Source of the DNA: Malachius bipustulatus
Lineage: Eukaryota; Arthropoda; Insecta; Coleoptera; Melyridae
Assembly: GCA_910589415.1 (NCBI GenBank)
Contig: OU342638.1
Coordinates: 3,968,001 to 4,032,000, forward strand
DNA: 64,000 nt
Direction: 5' to 3'
Shown here piece after piece: positions 32,166 through 43,329 of the stretch. Numbering within the stretch: the first letter of the stretch is position 1; each line of letters opens with the position of its first letter. The notes beneath the pieces are model-generated. The model was not told where the DNA came from. It did not search any database and was given only the letters and a program-made list of their open reading frames with translations. The position numbers and the translations under genes are program-made.

Positions 32166-32918
32166 TTACAATTGCATAATTAATTCACAACAACACAACA
32201 ACAAAGGCACAGAACAGAATAGAACAATCTATTTTTTTTTATAATACAAAGTAAAAGTAATCAAAGTATTGTTGGGTTAGGTCAATCTAACTTCTTCTTA
32301 AGAATTCAAATTTACGAAGACCATCATGATTCTGGCCTGTTCGAGTTTTAGGATGCGGGAATAGTTCCAGGATAGTTCGAAAACAGTCCGAGAATGGTTT
32401 TCAAGACTGCACGATTGCGAAACTAGTTCTGCGCAATCCTGGGACGGTTCTTGAACGGTCCAAGAAAATAAACCCAAATGAACCCTGTGGAAGTCAATAT
32501 GCAACGCACCCGCCACCCGAGCTGGCGCCAGGCCTTCAGCCCAGCCATCATTCTAAGAAGGACGTAATAAAATGGGAGCTTAGACTATCGAAAAACCTAC
32601 GCCGCTGGAATGTGCTTTGAACGTTCGAATAAGGAGAAACCTGAAATTTCCTAGAGTTGTTATTTGTTCTCGCCAGCGAATTTGAAACAAGCTGTAATGC
32701 CATGATTGTATAGTTCGTTGGTTACCCCTAATTTCCGCGCGTGGACTCGGGAAGTCAGAAGTTAGGTCGAAATTTTAAGTAATTTGATACTGATTATTTA
32801 ATTTATTTATGATGCGTGATCTATTATTCTGAACTGGGCCAGAAATATTCTGGGGTGGGCTTCAAAGATTCTGGGGTGGGCCGGGCCCACCTGTCCCCCC
32901 CCCCTTGCTACGCCAATG
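32166..32918. other. hAT terminal region
   Basis: Non-coding. The last 60 bp are GC-rich (GGTGGGCCGGGCCCACC-like palindrome near 32876, then a C-run) before the terminal repeat. Nothing else recognised. Confidence 0.5.
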
Positions 32919-33127
32919 CTTGGCACTACAGCATCGTACACATATCGAGCCATTTCTTTATTAAGCCGAAACAATTCTCGAAAGTGTTCATCATTCATTG
33001 TAAATGGATCACTGGCATCTCTCATTAGATGACGTTCTAAATTATTTGCCCGATACTCTTCTAATTCATTTTGCCTGGCTTCATCTTCTTCAGCAGCGAG
33101 AACATTTAATATATTTACAGGCAGCAT
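32919..33127 (-). pseudogene. Harbinger element 3 transposase, N-terminal piece
   Basis: The minus strand from ATG at 33127 reads ILNVLAAEEDEARQNELEEY, then FTMNDEHFRELFRLNKEMAR and YVYDAVVPS, ending at the hAT 8-bp duplication. Homologous to the scrap at 13822-14110. It continues at 16484. Confidence 0.8.
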
Positions 33128-33590
33128 AATTGAAACTTAGCTGCAAAGTATAATTATAAAATATATTAAAGAAATTAGCCATAAATGTTTGAATTATTGT
33201 AACACTATTCTACAAACTTACCTTAAGAAAATCAATACAGCAATTACAGCATTAAAACTTGGAACAAACAGCTCACGTTTTTCACTAATTATTACCAACT
33301 CTTTATTCGCTGCTTGCTTCTCAATAAACAAGAAACGAGATGAAGTTTGAAAGCAGTAAGCACGAGTAATTTTCATGACATCTAAACATCTAAAGCTTTC
33401 AGAAAATGTCATTTCTGTAAATAATTGTCACTTATTTTCACAATGTTTTTTGAACTGGCAATATAATCCCGGAAATAGCCGAATCACAAGCGACATCTCC
33501 GCAGAGTGCAAAACGAAGCGATTGTCGCTTAACTAACTGGAATTTTACTATCGCTTTAATGCGATTATCGCTATTGAAATGCAGAGTCCC

Positions 33591-35034
33591 AGCACAGTAT
33601 CGGGAGTATAACAAGGGGCGTCGAGGTCAGCTAGATCTTGACGGGAGCGACGATCCGAAGGGGGGGGGGGTCGGGATGGAAGGGTCCCCGCAGGTCAGCG
33701 TTCGGTGTCCGATGAGGCGGGAAGTGCCCCCTTTTAGTTGAAATTTTATAGTTGTAGTAATAAAGGCCTACAAGAAAATCAATCAATACCAATCAAGTTG
33801 ACAAGGGATTCCGTAGTAAAGTTCTCGAAATGGTTACAGATAAAATGACTTACCCCTGATAGTGTGAGGGCCTTCGAAATCTTAAGTTGTAAATCGGGAG
33901 CCTTGTAGCGAAAGGATAAATCCTCATGCGAGACTCCTAGCGATGGCGTCTACCCAGAGCAACATACAGGACCTTTTCCCTTTCACAAATGCCAATATTC
34001 CGATTTAAAAATCCGCACAGGCGAAGGGTTTATCACACCACTTGGCAAAATAACAAACCTCTTGTTTCTTTTCGGGAAAAGGAATGGCGGCTTCGTTAGG
34101 ATTTCAAAGATGATATCAGCGTCTGACAGCTCCACCTATCTCATACCAGATTTACTGTCCTGAGAAGTGAAACAGAAAGATGTAAGTATCGCTGTACTGG
34201 AGAACAACACCAATTTGAGTTATTCGCTATTATCAGGAACCTTTCAGACATACAACAATAATATCTCTCAATTTTAACTGATTGGATGCTCGTTTTTGTC
34301 CCCGTTTTCCATAAAAATTCAATGTTGCCGCGAGAGATGAAGTCAGCAGAAATGTCGTAACAGAATAATTATGTAAAGTAAAGTCTCTGCCTCCGAAGGT
34401 TGCCAGATAGGATGACTGTAAATGTTGAAAATTTCAAACTCTTTCAATATTTAAAATTCAAAATGCAACAATTTATGAAAATAATATAATATGCCTATAT
34501 ACCAAAGATAGGAAATTATGTTTGTTTTCAATGTATGACTCCAACTCATCGATTCTTGTTTGAGATTTCAAAGATGAAGGTTGAGAAGTTGCGGAGACTG
34601 AAAGAAAAAAGTCAGAGTTCGCGAAATACTAATCTTTCCTGTGTAAAAATTGAACCTACCTACTGTCTTCTAAGGATATATTAGGTGAGAAACATAAGTG
34701 AGTATAATTATATTATAAAATAAGACTAATTATTAAATAATGCATAATATTAATTATGATTCAGTGAATTTTATAGTGAGCTGTTGTCATTATTGTAGGA
34801 TAACCGTTTGTGGTGATGTTATAGTGTTATTTCGTCCATTGTATTTTGTTACATATCCTTCTTACGCTGCATTATTTGAAGGGCAGCACTAAAGGTTCGT
34901 TTAGAAGCAGTGTGCGTTCTCCTTTGTTCAACCGTAATATGATTGTCATTGGTTTTGTTGTGGGTTTTTGCTCCTATCTCAATTGTCTGTCTTTTTAATG
35001 TTGGAAAATTACAATTTTTGGTGAGGTATAGTCT
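33591..35034. other. Gene-free region
   Basis: A 12-G run lies near 33660. No coding frame with a recognisable family; part of 34800-35034 (minus) may be the decayed end of the LINE ORF1. Confidence 0.45.
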
Positions 35035-35995
35035 TTATGTGGTCTCGGTTTTGTTTTTTTTTTTATTTACATCAAGGAATGATAAGTTTTCAAAGCACAT
35101 TATTTCTCGTATTTGTCTTTGTCTGTTATATTCCGGGCATGTTTTGTCAGTTGATCTGTGATCTGTGCAATTACAATTCAGACACCTTTTACCTTTAAAG
35201 CATTCATCGTCCCCAACTTCCGTGCAATTAAAACACCTATCTTTGCACCTGCATTGTTTTTTGGTATGCACGAACAACAAACATTTATGGCATTGGATCA
35301 CAGGGATCACAGAAGGTTCTACACGCATAAGTGCGTTGTAGATCATCACTTCTCTTGGTAAGGTGTTACCTGAGAAGGTAGGTATATAAAACGGTCCCCG
35401 TGGGTTCATATGTCATCTTAGCTTTATTATTTTTGTCTACACATCTATCTTTCATTCGTTTTACCTCCAACACTCCAATATCATATTGTGTGTCAGTAAT
35501 TTCTTTTAACCCTTCCTCACTTATATTTTTGTCTATATATTTCACTATTCCCCGACATGATACTAGAGTATTGGGAATAAACAAGTTATATCCTTTTTCT
35601 ATCAATGATTTATTCTGTGAGAATTGGTTAGCAGCTTGATAATAAATTATTAAATTATATCGATATTCGATTAATTCCCTTTCTTTTCGTTTTTACAATG
35701 CCTTCAAATTTTAACCCAAGTATATTTTTTGCAATACCTAAATGGTGATAATTTCCTAAATTATTATTTTTGTCTTCTATCATTACCTGATAAGGACCTT
35801 TATCTGACCCTGCGAAAAGATATTTCGTTTTTTTTTTGTTATATTTTCATATTGTTCTGATTGAATATCCCACCGCCTGGCGGGAGGTCGACCCCATATC
35901 AGGTTAAATTCGTTGCATATCACATGTATTGGAGACTTCCCTAGAACATTTGTTACAGCTCTGTCACAGTAAAATGTGACAGTGAATATTTTCAA
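35035..35995 (-). pseudogene. LINE ORF1 (gag-like, three CCHC knuckles), Jockey/I-type
   Basis: From 35995: FGRxPPARRW-type start region, SDKGPYQVMIED, then EKGYNLFIPNTLVSCRGIVK, a frame change near 35400, FYIPTFSGNTLPREVMIYNA, and cysteine-rich QCHKCLLFVHTKKQCR, RCFNCTEVGDDEC, KRCLNCNCTDHRSTDKTCPE followed by REIMCFENLSF. This order (TF.G..LP..V / C..C..H / NC...H.S....CP) is typical of ORF1p, the RNA-binding protein of Jockey- and I-type elements. It is broken by two or more frameshifts. No ORF2 follows. Confidence 0.8.
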
Positions 35996-36650
35996 GGATA
36001 TTTTAATTTTTGTTGGTAATTAACTCTTCTACAAGGGAGTAGAGTTTGTTTCCAGCACTATTAGACCTATATTTTGATAATACAGGGCGTTTTATAATCG
36101 ATGATTATCTCACAGATTTTTAATTACGTTCGTGCAACCGGGCATATATCTTCGTTTAGAAACACTTCAGGATTTTTTTTACGACAGACTGGTTTTTCTA
36201 CCTCCACTGCATGCTCCCGAAAAATTACTAGGTAGTAAACGGAAACTCTCTACTATTATAGGTAAGTAAGGTACCTATTGGTCTTAAATTACATTAAAAA
36301 TAATTTTTTTTATGAAAATTCAAATACCTAACTGCTATTTTGAAAAGACTCGACCGATATTACGGAAATACAAACCAAACCAGTCCATTCATATAGTTGA
36401 CTTGTACCTACAATTTTTTACAGTTCTATTCAAATAAAACTGGACCAACTCTCATAACGCTACCGCCAATTTCACTTGTTTATATCAATTTAGGACAATT
36501 TTTTTTGTTGTGTTTGTTTGCAGCTGCTAGCATGTTAATTTTGGTGAATTTGGTTCTATTAAATATTTTTTAAAATTTTTAAAAGAATAAAAAAATTAAT
36601 ATTTCAAGAAAACAACGATTTTTTGTTTTACCTCTCCCTCTGGCTGGTAG
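35996..36650. other. AT-rich, no gene seen
   Basis: Nothing recognised apart from short homopolymer runs. Confidence 0.4.
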
Positions 36651-37155
36651 AGATGGTGGAGGTGCCTGCTCGTTCTCTTATCCTGATGCTCCATCATATG
36701 CCGGCACGATATCCCCTGCAGGCAGAGGCACATGCGGCCTCTGCCCGCAAGGGATATTATCTTCATCCCCGTCCTCTCCTTCAGGAGCAGCATGTTACCC
36801 ATCCTGCCGCCTCTCCATTCACGCCCTCATTTCTTCCCACATTTCCTCCATGTGGGCTTCTACATCTGCTCTCATCCCCTCCATTATATTTTTAATCTGA
36901 AGATGGTGGTGGAGGTGCCTGCTCGTTCTCTGATCCTGATGCTGCATCACCTGATGCCGGCAAGATATCCCCTGCAGGCAAAGGCACATACGGCCTCTGT
37001 CTGCAAGGGATAATGTCTTCATCCCCGTCGTCCTCTCAGCAGCAGCAGGTTCCTCATCCTGCCGCCTCTCCATCCACGCCCTCATTTCTTCCCGCATTTC
37101 CTCCATGTGGGCTTCTACATCTGCTCTCATCCCCTCCATTATATTTTTAATCTAA
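36651..37155 (-). repeat. ~250-bp tandem duplication of a gag-like coiled-coil segment
   Basis: Copies at 36651-36899 and 36900-37155. Each minus-strand copy encodes MEGMRADVEAHMEEM and EEMRAWMERRQD followed by a proline-rich stretch ending NEQAP. This resembles the glutamate/methionine coiled coil and linker of insect retrotransposon gag-like proteins. The second frame in one copy is broken by a stop. No neighbouring pol. Confidence 0.6.
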
Positions 37156-37183
37156 AGATAAGGAACATGTGTAATAAATTAAC

Positions 37184-37629
37184 ATATACAGGCTGTCCGG
37201 AAATTATGCGCAAAAAATTAAGGGGGTGATTCTACTTGATAAAATATTGCCAAAAGTATCTATAATTTTTTTTTCTAAAACTCACAAATAAGAAGGTTAT
37301 GAGCCTTCAAAGTTGATTTTTTTAAATCGATATTTTTTTATAATATTTTATTTTCTAGTGTAAGGATTTTCTTAAAATTTGTCATACCTACTTGCCACTG
37401 ATGTTGCTTTGCATCCTTGGTCCAAATTAGAAATGAATCCCTCGAAATCAAGAGGCCTCAACTACCCTTGACATTCGAAAAAGCCCTAAAACTTTTTTCG
37501 TGATCTTTTTTTCTGAGTTTTGAAGATGCAAAATAGAAGAACATGAAGAAATATTTGGAAAAGGTCCTCTTTGTCTACCACGATAAAATGACCTGCTTCC
37601 GAGTAAAACTGTTTTAAAAATTTGGTTGC
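37184..37629. other. Orphan transposon terminus TACAGGCTGTCCGG
   Basis: The stretch from 37184 looks like the outer end of a TA-inserting element, but no complementary end was found in the window. No ORF. Confidence 0.35.
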
Positions 37630-37940
37630 TCTAAAATTGATCACCATTAATTATGATCATTCTGCAACAATATCAAAGCATGCTTTGGAAACAGCTGCAG
37701 AGTTGCCTAGTTATGTACAAAACAGAGACATTCGTATATAAATAGACTTGGAAATGATGAAATTTAAAAAAAAATTAATCATTTTTTTTTTTATAAAATG
37801 ATAAAGTAATAATAAAAAAATTGCTGTCAAAATTAAATCTAAAGCAAACGTCTTGTTTCCTAGGCTACCATGCAGCTGTTTCCAAAGCATGCTTTGGTAT
37901 TGTTGCAGAATGACCATAATTTATGGTGATCAATTTTAGT
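37630..37940. repeat. Inverted repeat with ~80-bp arms
   Basis: Arms 37630-37712 and 37862-37940: ATTGATCACCAT ... CATTCTGCAACAATA ... AAAGCATGCTTTGGAAACAG on both. A 150-bp AT-rich loop. The right arm forms the C-terminal codons of a minus-strand ORF (37860-38072, 70 codons, ending KACFGNSCMVA) of unknown family. Confidence 0.75.
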
Positions 37941-38072
37941 GCATGCAAATTTTTTAAACAGGTCTCTATTGATCAGTTGTTTAAAAAATTTCTCGTTTAT
38001 GACTTGTCCTGCGTTATACTTTTTGGGATCTTTATTTATTTTCTGCCGTAAGTAAATATTGACAGCGTCCAC
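37860..38072 (-). CDS. Short ORF, possible terminal exon, unknown family
   Basis: Seventy codons on the minus strand, lysine- and asparagine-rich: AVNIYLRQKINKDPKKYNAG, QVINEKFFKQLINRDLFKKF, then ending at the inverted repeat. It lies 490 bp downstream of the spliced gene at 38562-39221 and could be a later exon of it, but no acceptor or joining frame was established. Confidence 0.3.
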   Translation of the reverse strand: MDAVNIYLRQKINKDPKKYNAGQVINEKFFKQLINRDLFKKFACTKIDHHKLWSFCNNTKACFGNSCMVA

Positions 38073-38561
38073 AACTTGGAAAGCTGCAATTTTTTGAACA
38101 TAAACAACAGGGAATCAGTTCGTGCAAAGCGACGATCCATGTGACAATTTTCAATCTGTAAAACAATTAACAATATTTTAGCAAATATGACATTTAGACA
38201 TTTTTATTATTATAATCTCATTTTTTGCACAGAAGCATGTTCTCTTATGGAATTTTAATAAAAACGAATAGTACAAGTTAATTTTTATAACAATACAATG
38301 CTCAAAAAATGCAGTCGAAATTTTCATGATTAGTAAATAAACAATTTGACATGTTTCACGTATTTGAAAAATTAAACTATAATTGACATTACGTCTCCTT
38401 GCAATAATAGTGTTCTAAGTCCATCAGACACATTTTGAAGTTTGGAGCAGTTTTGTGATCAAGATATCTGTTAATATCCTTCCAACAATATACCAATAGA
38501 CGAGACGAGACACTGTTTGTAACATTTCTAATGGTGTTAAATTAAAGTCGAAGTACCTTAC

Positions 38562-39221
38562 GTCTGTTGACTTTCCAAGTCTCAGTATTTCTCTTCCTTT
38601 TTCGGCTCAACTTTTTTTGGTCTTCACTGAAAAAGAAAATAAGTTTTATATTATTTTATGCTAATTTTTTATTTTATTAAAAATTACTTACATGCCAGGG
38701 ACTTCGGTTTCCATTACTTGAGTTTCATATTGCCCTTCAACATTATCAGCGGGACTAGACACTAAATTATCTATCATGGGCACATCTTTTCGAAATAAAA
38801 TGTTCACAGTGGAAACAACAGCATCAAGAATTATCTCCAGAATGTGTTTACACATTTTAATTATATCACTTTTTTCTCCTAATTTACCTGGCACTTCAAG
38901 AATATTATAATCCGAATCTCCAGTTTCATAAACGATAATTTCATTGTTGAATGCAGTATCTTGACCATTAGTTAACCTAACAAATAAAAGTAGAATAGCA
39001 TGAATAAAATAAAATTTAAACAAAAAACAAAATAATAAATAAGTAGTATAATCTTACTATTCATTTAGTTCATGGATTATTAACTTTATTATACAGTTAA
39101 AAAACTCAAGTTCCTTAGAAATTAAAAGTATAAAATTTATAGCTTACCGAGTTTGTTCTGGTATCAAAGTCCCATCTTTGGCTACAGTATAATATATTAT
39201 TGTCTGAAATTCTTCGATCAT
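38562..39221 (-). CDS. Uncharacterised spliced gene, three exons seen
   Basis: Exon 1 is 39221-39148 (ATG, MIEEFQTIIYYTVAKDGTLI), donor gtaagc. Exon 2 is 38976-38692, acceptor tttgttag, donor gtaagt; acidic, includes NEIIVYETGDSDYNILEVPG. Exon 3 is 38626-38562, acceptor ctttttcag, donor gtaagg; basic, KKLSRKRKRNTETWKVNRR. The three join in a single frame (phases 2, 2, 1), which is strong evidence of a real transcript. The remaining exons were not resolved: a candidate continuation at about 38390-38450 reads CSKLQNVSDGLRTLLLQ. RKRKRN..TWK blocks occur in poorly characterised insect proteins, some transposon-related. Function unknown. Confidence 0.6.
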
Positions 39222-39790
39222 AAAAATAGTTTTTGATATAAAGTACACACGCTCTTAATTACTAAATTTAAATTGAAGAAACTTCAGCCACGTATTTTTT
39301 TTGCTGAGTACATGAACTAATAATCACAATTATTGAAGTTAGGTTCTGAGATTTTTGCATAAAATCACAACTCCACACCTGATCTAAAAATTTTGTTCTA
39401 ACTCCATCTACTGGAGTAAGATCACTATTAGTCTGAATTTTGAAGCGTTAAAAGTGCCTTGTACTTCTACTTGCGACAAAGTGAATAATTTCTAGTTCTG
39501 TTAATTCACGGGGAAAAGGATTTAGGACACATCAGTGGCAGTAGCTCATTTTCAAGAAAAAGTGGAGTTATCACACTATTATTCCAATGAGACGATTAGG
39601 CAATAAAGAAATATAATAAATCTCAAATTTATTTTTAAGCTTTGTAGCGATAAAATGTAAATCTTTCCCAATTTATTTCTGCGGTTGTAGATTCTCGTGT
39701 TTGTGTTTCTCGTATTTGTACTGTAAAATAATTAGGGAAGAAAAACTTCGCAGAAACGTTATCACCAAATCCAATTTGATTTAATCTATA

Positions 39791-40929
39791 CAGTGAGAGT
39801 TTTTTAAGACGGAACATAGGAGATGAGCTTGTGAAGTATTGCTATGGAGATCGATCCGTTGCCGGGCAACGTCGTTAATGGTTTTGCAATAACCCCCCAC
39901 TTCAGATTAAATTATTAAATAATTTGACGTTTATGAGTAAAACTTGCCGTCAGTTACATATACTAGCGTAGGTAGTTACTTAATTCATCAAAAATGTGTA
40001 CAGCTGATGAGAAAATTGAAATTTACGCACATGATGCACCATGCAGTGTGTCTTCTTTATGTGAAGTTGAAAATTTGCGCTGGTACCATGTCACTATAGG
40101 ACACAGTACACAGTATCGATAGAAAGTGAATGTGTGGGCTGGAATGGTTAACACTCATATCTTGCAGCCACTGCAAGAAAGGATCATTCCGACCATAAAT
40201 AATCTACAAGTAGAAGGCCCTTTGTGGTACCAACAAAATGTTACAGCTGCCCATTTTTCCCGGCAAGTTCGACAATTGCTTAAAATGCTCAGTTTCCCGG
40301 TAGATGGATAGGAAGAGATGCAGTAATTAAGTGCCGCCCAGGTCACCAGACTTTAACATACTTGGATTTTTTTACTAGAGAAAAGTCAAGTAATCAGTTT
40401 CTTTTTTAATCAGTAATCATTTCTATCTAACACATTGAAAAGCTCAAACAAAGGATAAGAAGAGCTGCGAAGAAATATCCCCTGAACAGTGCAGAAAGAC
40501 GATAAATGTATTGATTCTACAATAATTTTTTAGGACACTTGCCTATAGTCAACGGATGTTTGATACTATTTTAGAATAATAATTAACACTCTCTGAAGTA
40601 TTTAATTTACAATTATATTGTTTCTTTATAAAATAATTCGTATACAGTTACACTTTTTATATTTTGAAATAATTTCTATTCGTTTTAATTAAAAAATGAT
40701 TTATTGCATTGACTTTCAATACAGAATCCCTATGTTCTATTTTAAATAACTCACTAATGCTAAATTCAACAATGCTCGAACGTAACCATAACTACGGTAT
40801 TGTTAACGTATTGTAGCGGCTTTGTTGGAAATGCACTGATTTCGCTATGTTCAATTTTAAATGGTTCAACAACGTTAATTAGACTGCGTCATATTTTTTC
40901 TGATGTTCCCCGTTATGTGGTTCTCACTG
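39791..40929 (+). mobile_element. Internally deleted mariner-like element, CAGTGAGA ends
   Basis: The left end TACAGTGAGAGTTTTTTAAG and the reverse complement of the right end TACAGTGAGAACCACATAAC match over the first 10 bases and again at GGAACAT; TA flanks both sides. It is 1,139 bp with a deleted transposase inside. Confidence 0.6.
39994..40500 (+). pseudogene. Mariner/Tc1-like transposase, deleted and decayed
   Basis: ATG at 39994 (MCTADEKIEIYAHDAP) jumps directly to the catalytic region: KVNVWAGMVNTHIL, then LWYQQNVTAAHFSRQVRQLL, where the usual acidic D of QQDGA is N, then a frame change and RWIGRDAV ... YLDFF. Same family as the transposases at 46989 and 51400. The N-terminal helix-turn-helix to core junction is an internal deletion. 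Not functional. Confidence 0.7.
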
Positions 40930-41338
40930 TATATTATTTATGACTTGAAAAGGAAAAGTTATCTGAAAAAGTTGATCACCTTAATCAATTATACTAGGTA
41001 TAAATAAAAAGGTGCCTTAATTGAATAATAATTATTCTGTATAAGTGAATTTGAATATTTTGTGATGTTGTTCTTGCAACTACAATATTGTTACGAATAA
41101 ATAAAGGGTGCATTCTGTATTAGAAAGTGGGCGGGACAGAGCAACGGTAGCCATGAGTTATCGACAAGCGACGGCCCCCAGCGTTCTGTGTTGACCGGGG
41201 CGCGTGGTGGGTGGTCAAGCCGGACGCGCCCACCAGTAAGCGACAACAACAGCTGACGTCCTGTACACTTCTGGAACTCTGATACCCCGACGGAATAATC
41301 TCATTTCCTGTGGAGAAGTTCCAGAAATGGATGTTTGA
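40930..41338. other. Possible LTR/leader remnant of the second gypsy element
   Basis: TTACGAATAAATAAAGGG near 41092 looks like a polyadenylation region of an LTR, followed by GC-richer sequence that runs into the RT fragment. No second LTR was found. Confidence 0.35.
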
Positions 41339-43227
41339 GTGTCTGGGAAGTTCTCCGCGGGAAGCGGCCTGTACCAGTTTACCGTCATGCCATTTGGAAT
41401 GTGCAATGCACCTGCAACATTTGAACGCTTGATGGAATGCGTTCTGCGAGGATTGACTTGGCAGACGTGCTTGGTATATCTGGATGACGTGATGGTGATT
41501 GGTCGGAACTTTGAAGAACACCTGACAAATCTTCGAGAGGTATTCAGACGAATACGGAATGCACATCTCAAATTGAACCCGAAGAAATGTGTGCTGTTCC
41601 AAAAACAGGTCAAATTCTTGGTACATGTGGTGTCTGCTCAAGGAATACAAACGGATCCGGAAAAACTCGAAGCTGTGAGTAGCTGGCCGCGTCCCGAAAA
41701 TCAGCACGAAGTACGTAGTTTCTTGGGATTGTGCACATACTATCGAAGATTTGTGCCGAAATTCCCGGATATCGCCAAACCTTTGCACCGGCTCACTGAA
41801 GACAACACCCTATTCGTATGGTCCAAGGAGTGCGAGAATGCATTCAACACCTTGAAGATTGCATTGTACTCCAGTCCTGTCCTGGCCTACCCGCAAGCTA
41901 AGGGCCAATTCATTCTGGACACCGACGCCAGTAACACCGGGATCGGCGCGGTGTTGTCACAGATACAGGATGGTCAAGAACACGTAATAGAGTACTACAG
42001 CAAGGTGCTTTCTAAACCAGAGAGAAACTATTGCGTGACACGAAGAGAGCTACTGGCCATTGTGAAAGCAGTTGGTCATTTCCATCAGTACCTTTACGGG
42101 AGACGAGTTGTCATAAGAACTGATCATACAGCGCTGAAGTGGTTATTAAGGATAAAGAACCCCGAAGGTCAGCTGACAAGATGGATAGAGAAGTTACAGC
42201 AGTATGATGCTGAGATCATCCACCGGTCTGGGAGAATCCATGGAAATGCAGACACTTTATCCCGGAGACCTTGCATGAAGGACTGCAAGCACTGCAAGAG
42301 AGTCGAGCTACAACAAAAGGCCCTCAGTGTAAAGACCGTCGCCGTTGAAGTCCCTGACAACTGGACAACGGAGGAGCTGAAACGAGAACAGCTGGAGGAC
42401 CCAAACATTGGTCCTATTGCCGAAAGAAAGAGTCAGGCCACAATGTAGACCAGAGTAGGCAGATATTGCTGCCAAAGGACGGGAATTTAAGGCACTCTGG
42501 GCCCAATGGGACTCTCTAACGGTAATTAATGGTTTGTTGCGAAGAGTTTGGGAAAGTTCAGATGCCAAGCGGTAGGTGCAACAATTGGTGCTACCGAAGA
42601 AGCGAGTACCGGAGGTCTTGAGAGAAATTCATGACGGAATATCCGGTGGCCATTTGGGCGTGAACAAGACTTTGGAGAAAGTTCGTCAGCGCCTTCTATT
42701 GGGTAAACTGTATAAACGATGTCAAAGACTGGTGTAGGCGTTGCGAGACCTGTGCAGCGACCAAGGGCCCGAGAGTTCGAAGTAGAGGACAAATGAAGGC
42801 GTACAATGTGGGAGCCCCATTCGAACGGATTGCAATCGATGTTGCGGGACCCTTCCCAAAAACGGACAACGGCAACCAATACATCTTAGTGGCCATGGAT
42901 TACTTTACAAAATGGCCAGAAGCCTACGCCTTACCCAACCAAGAAGCCGCCACCGTAGCAAGAGTACTCGTCGATAATCTCATCTGCCGGTATGGAGTAC
43001 CACTAGAGCTTCACTGTGACCAAGGCCGCAACTTCGAGTCTAACATCTTCAAAGAAATTTGTTCCTTACTTGGCATCGAGAAAACGAGAACCACGCCGCT
43101 TCATCCTCAATCAGATGGCATGGTTGAGAGATTCAACCGGACTTTGGAACAACACCTGGCTAAAGTCGTCGAAGATTACCAAAAGGATTGGGACCTCCAC
43201 CTACTCCTCTTCTTGTTGGCGTACACA
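41339..43227 (+). pseudogene. pol: Second Ty3/gypsy pol relic: RT (partial), RNase H, integrase
   Basis: Frame 1 (41339-42448): RT from LYQFTVMPFGMCNAPATFE, YLDD box (LVYLDDVMVIG), RNase H with an intact LDTDASNTGIGAVL, YCVTRRELLAIVKAV and TDHTALKWL. It stops at 42448. Then, in other frames, the zinc finger (ISGGHLGVNKTLEKVRQR, frameshift, CRRCETCAATKGP). The last frame (42793 on): IAIDVAGPFPKTDNGNQYIL, HCDQGRNFESN, HPQSDGMVERFNRT, so all three D,D,E residues are present. It ends abruptly at FLLAYTQ (43227). RT motif A, protease and gag are missing. It belongs to a different lineage from the 21.6-kb pol. Confidence 0.85.
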
Positions 43228-43329
43228 CAGAAAAATGATATTTTATATCAAGAATAATTATTGTTTTGATATATTTTATTTCATTAAAAAGTATATTTTT
43301 GTATAAAGAATTTATTTTTATTACGAATA

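Larger units (their letters stand above)
16493..32918 (-). mobile_element. hAT element, 16.4 kb including nested insertions
   Basis: Terminal repeats CAAGGGCGTAGCAAGG (left) and CATTGGCGTAGCAAGG (right, reverse complement) are flanked by the same 8-bp duplication CTTGGCAC (16485-16492, 32919-32926). An 8-bp duplication and a GGCGTAGC end are hallmarks of hAT. Removing the element plus one duplication joins the Harbinger transposase in frame (VYDAVVPS into MVARN). The hAT carries a minus-strand ZMYM1-like transposase in pieces, a SANT-type gene, a LINE tail, a small hairpin and the 12-kb LTR complex. Confidence 0.85.
16003..33590 (-). mobile_element. Harbinger element 3, split by a 16.4-kb hAT insertion
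   Basis: The ends are inverted: GGGACTCTGCA at 16003 and its complement ending at 33590. Both ends carry AGCGAT/ATCGCT-type motifs (left 16038-16150, right 33490-33575). Two transposase pieces lie next to the hAT junctions and join in frame. Without the insertion the element would be only about 1.1 kb, since the DDE core is deleted. The 3-bp target duplication is not clear. Confidence 0.7.

Noticed and set aside
33655..33670. Poly-G run as a G-quadruplex or regulatory site
   Set aside because: A single homopolymer run with no repeated G-tract pattern; could be a sequencing or assembly feature.
41120..41788. A 222-codon minus-strand ORF
   Set aside because: Antisense to the second gypsy RT fragment.
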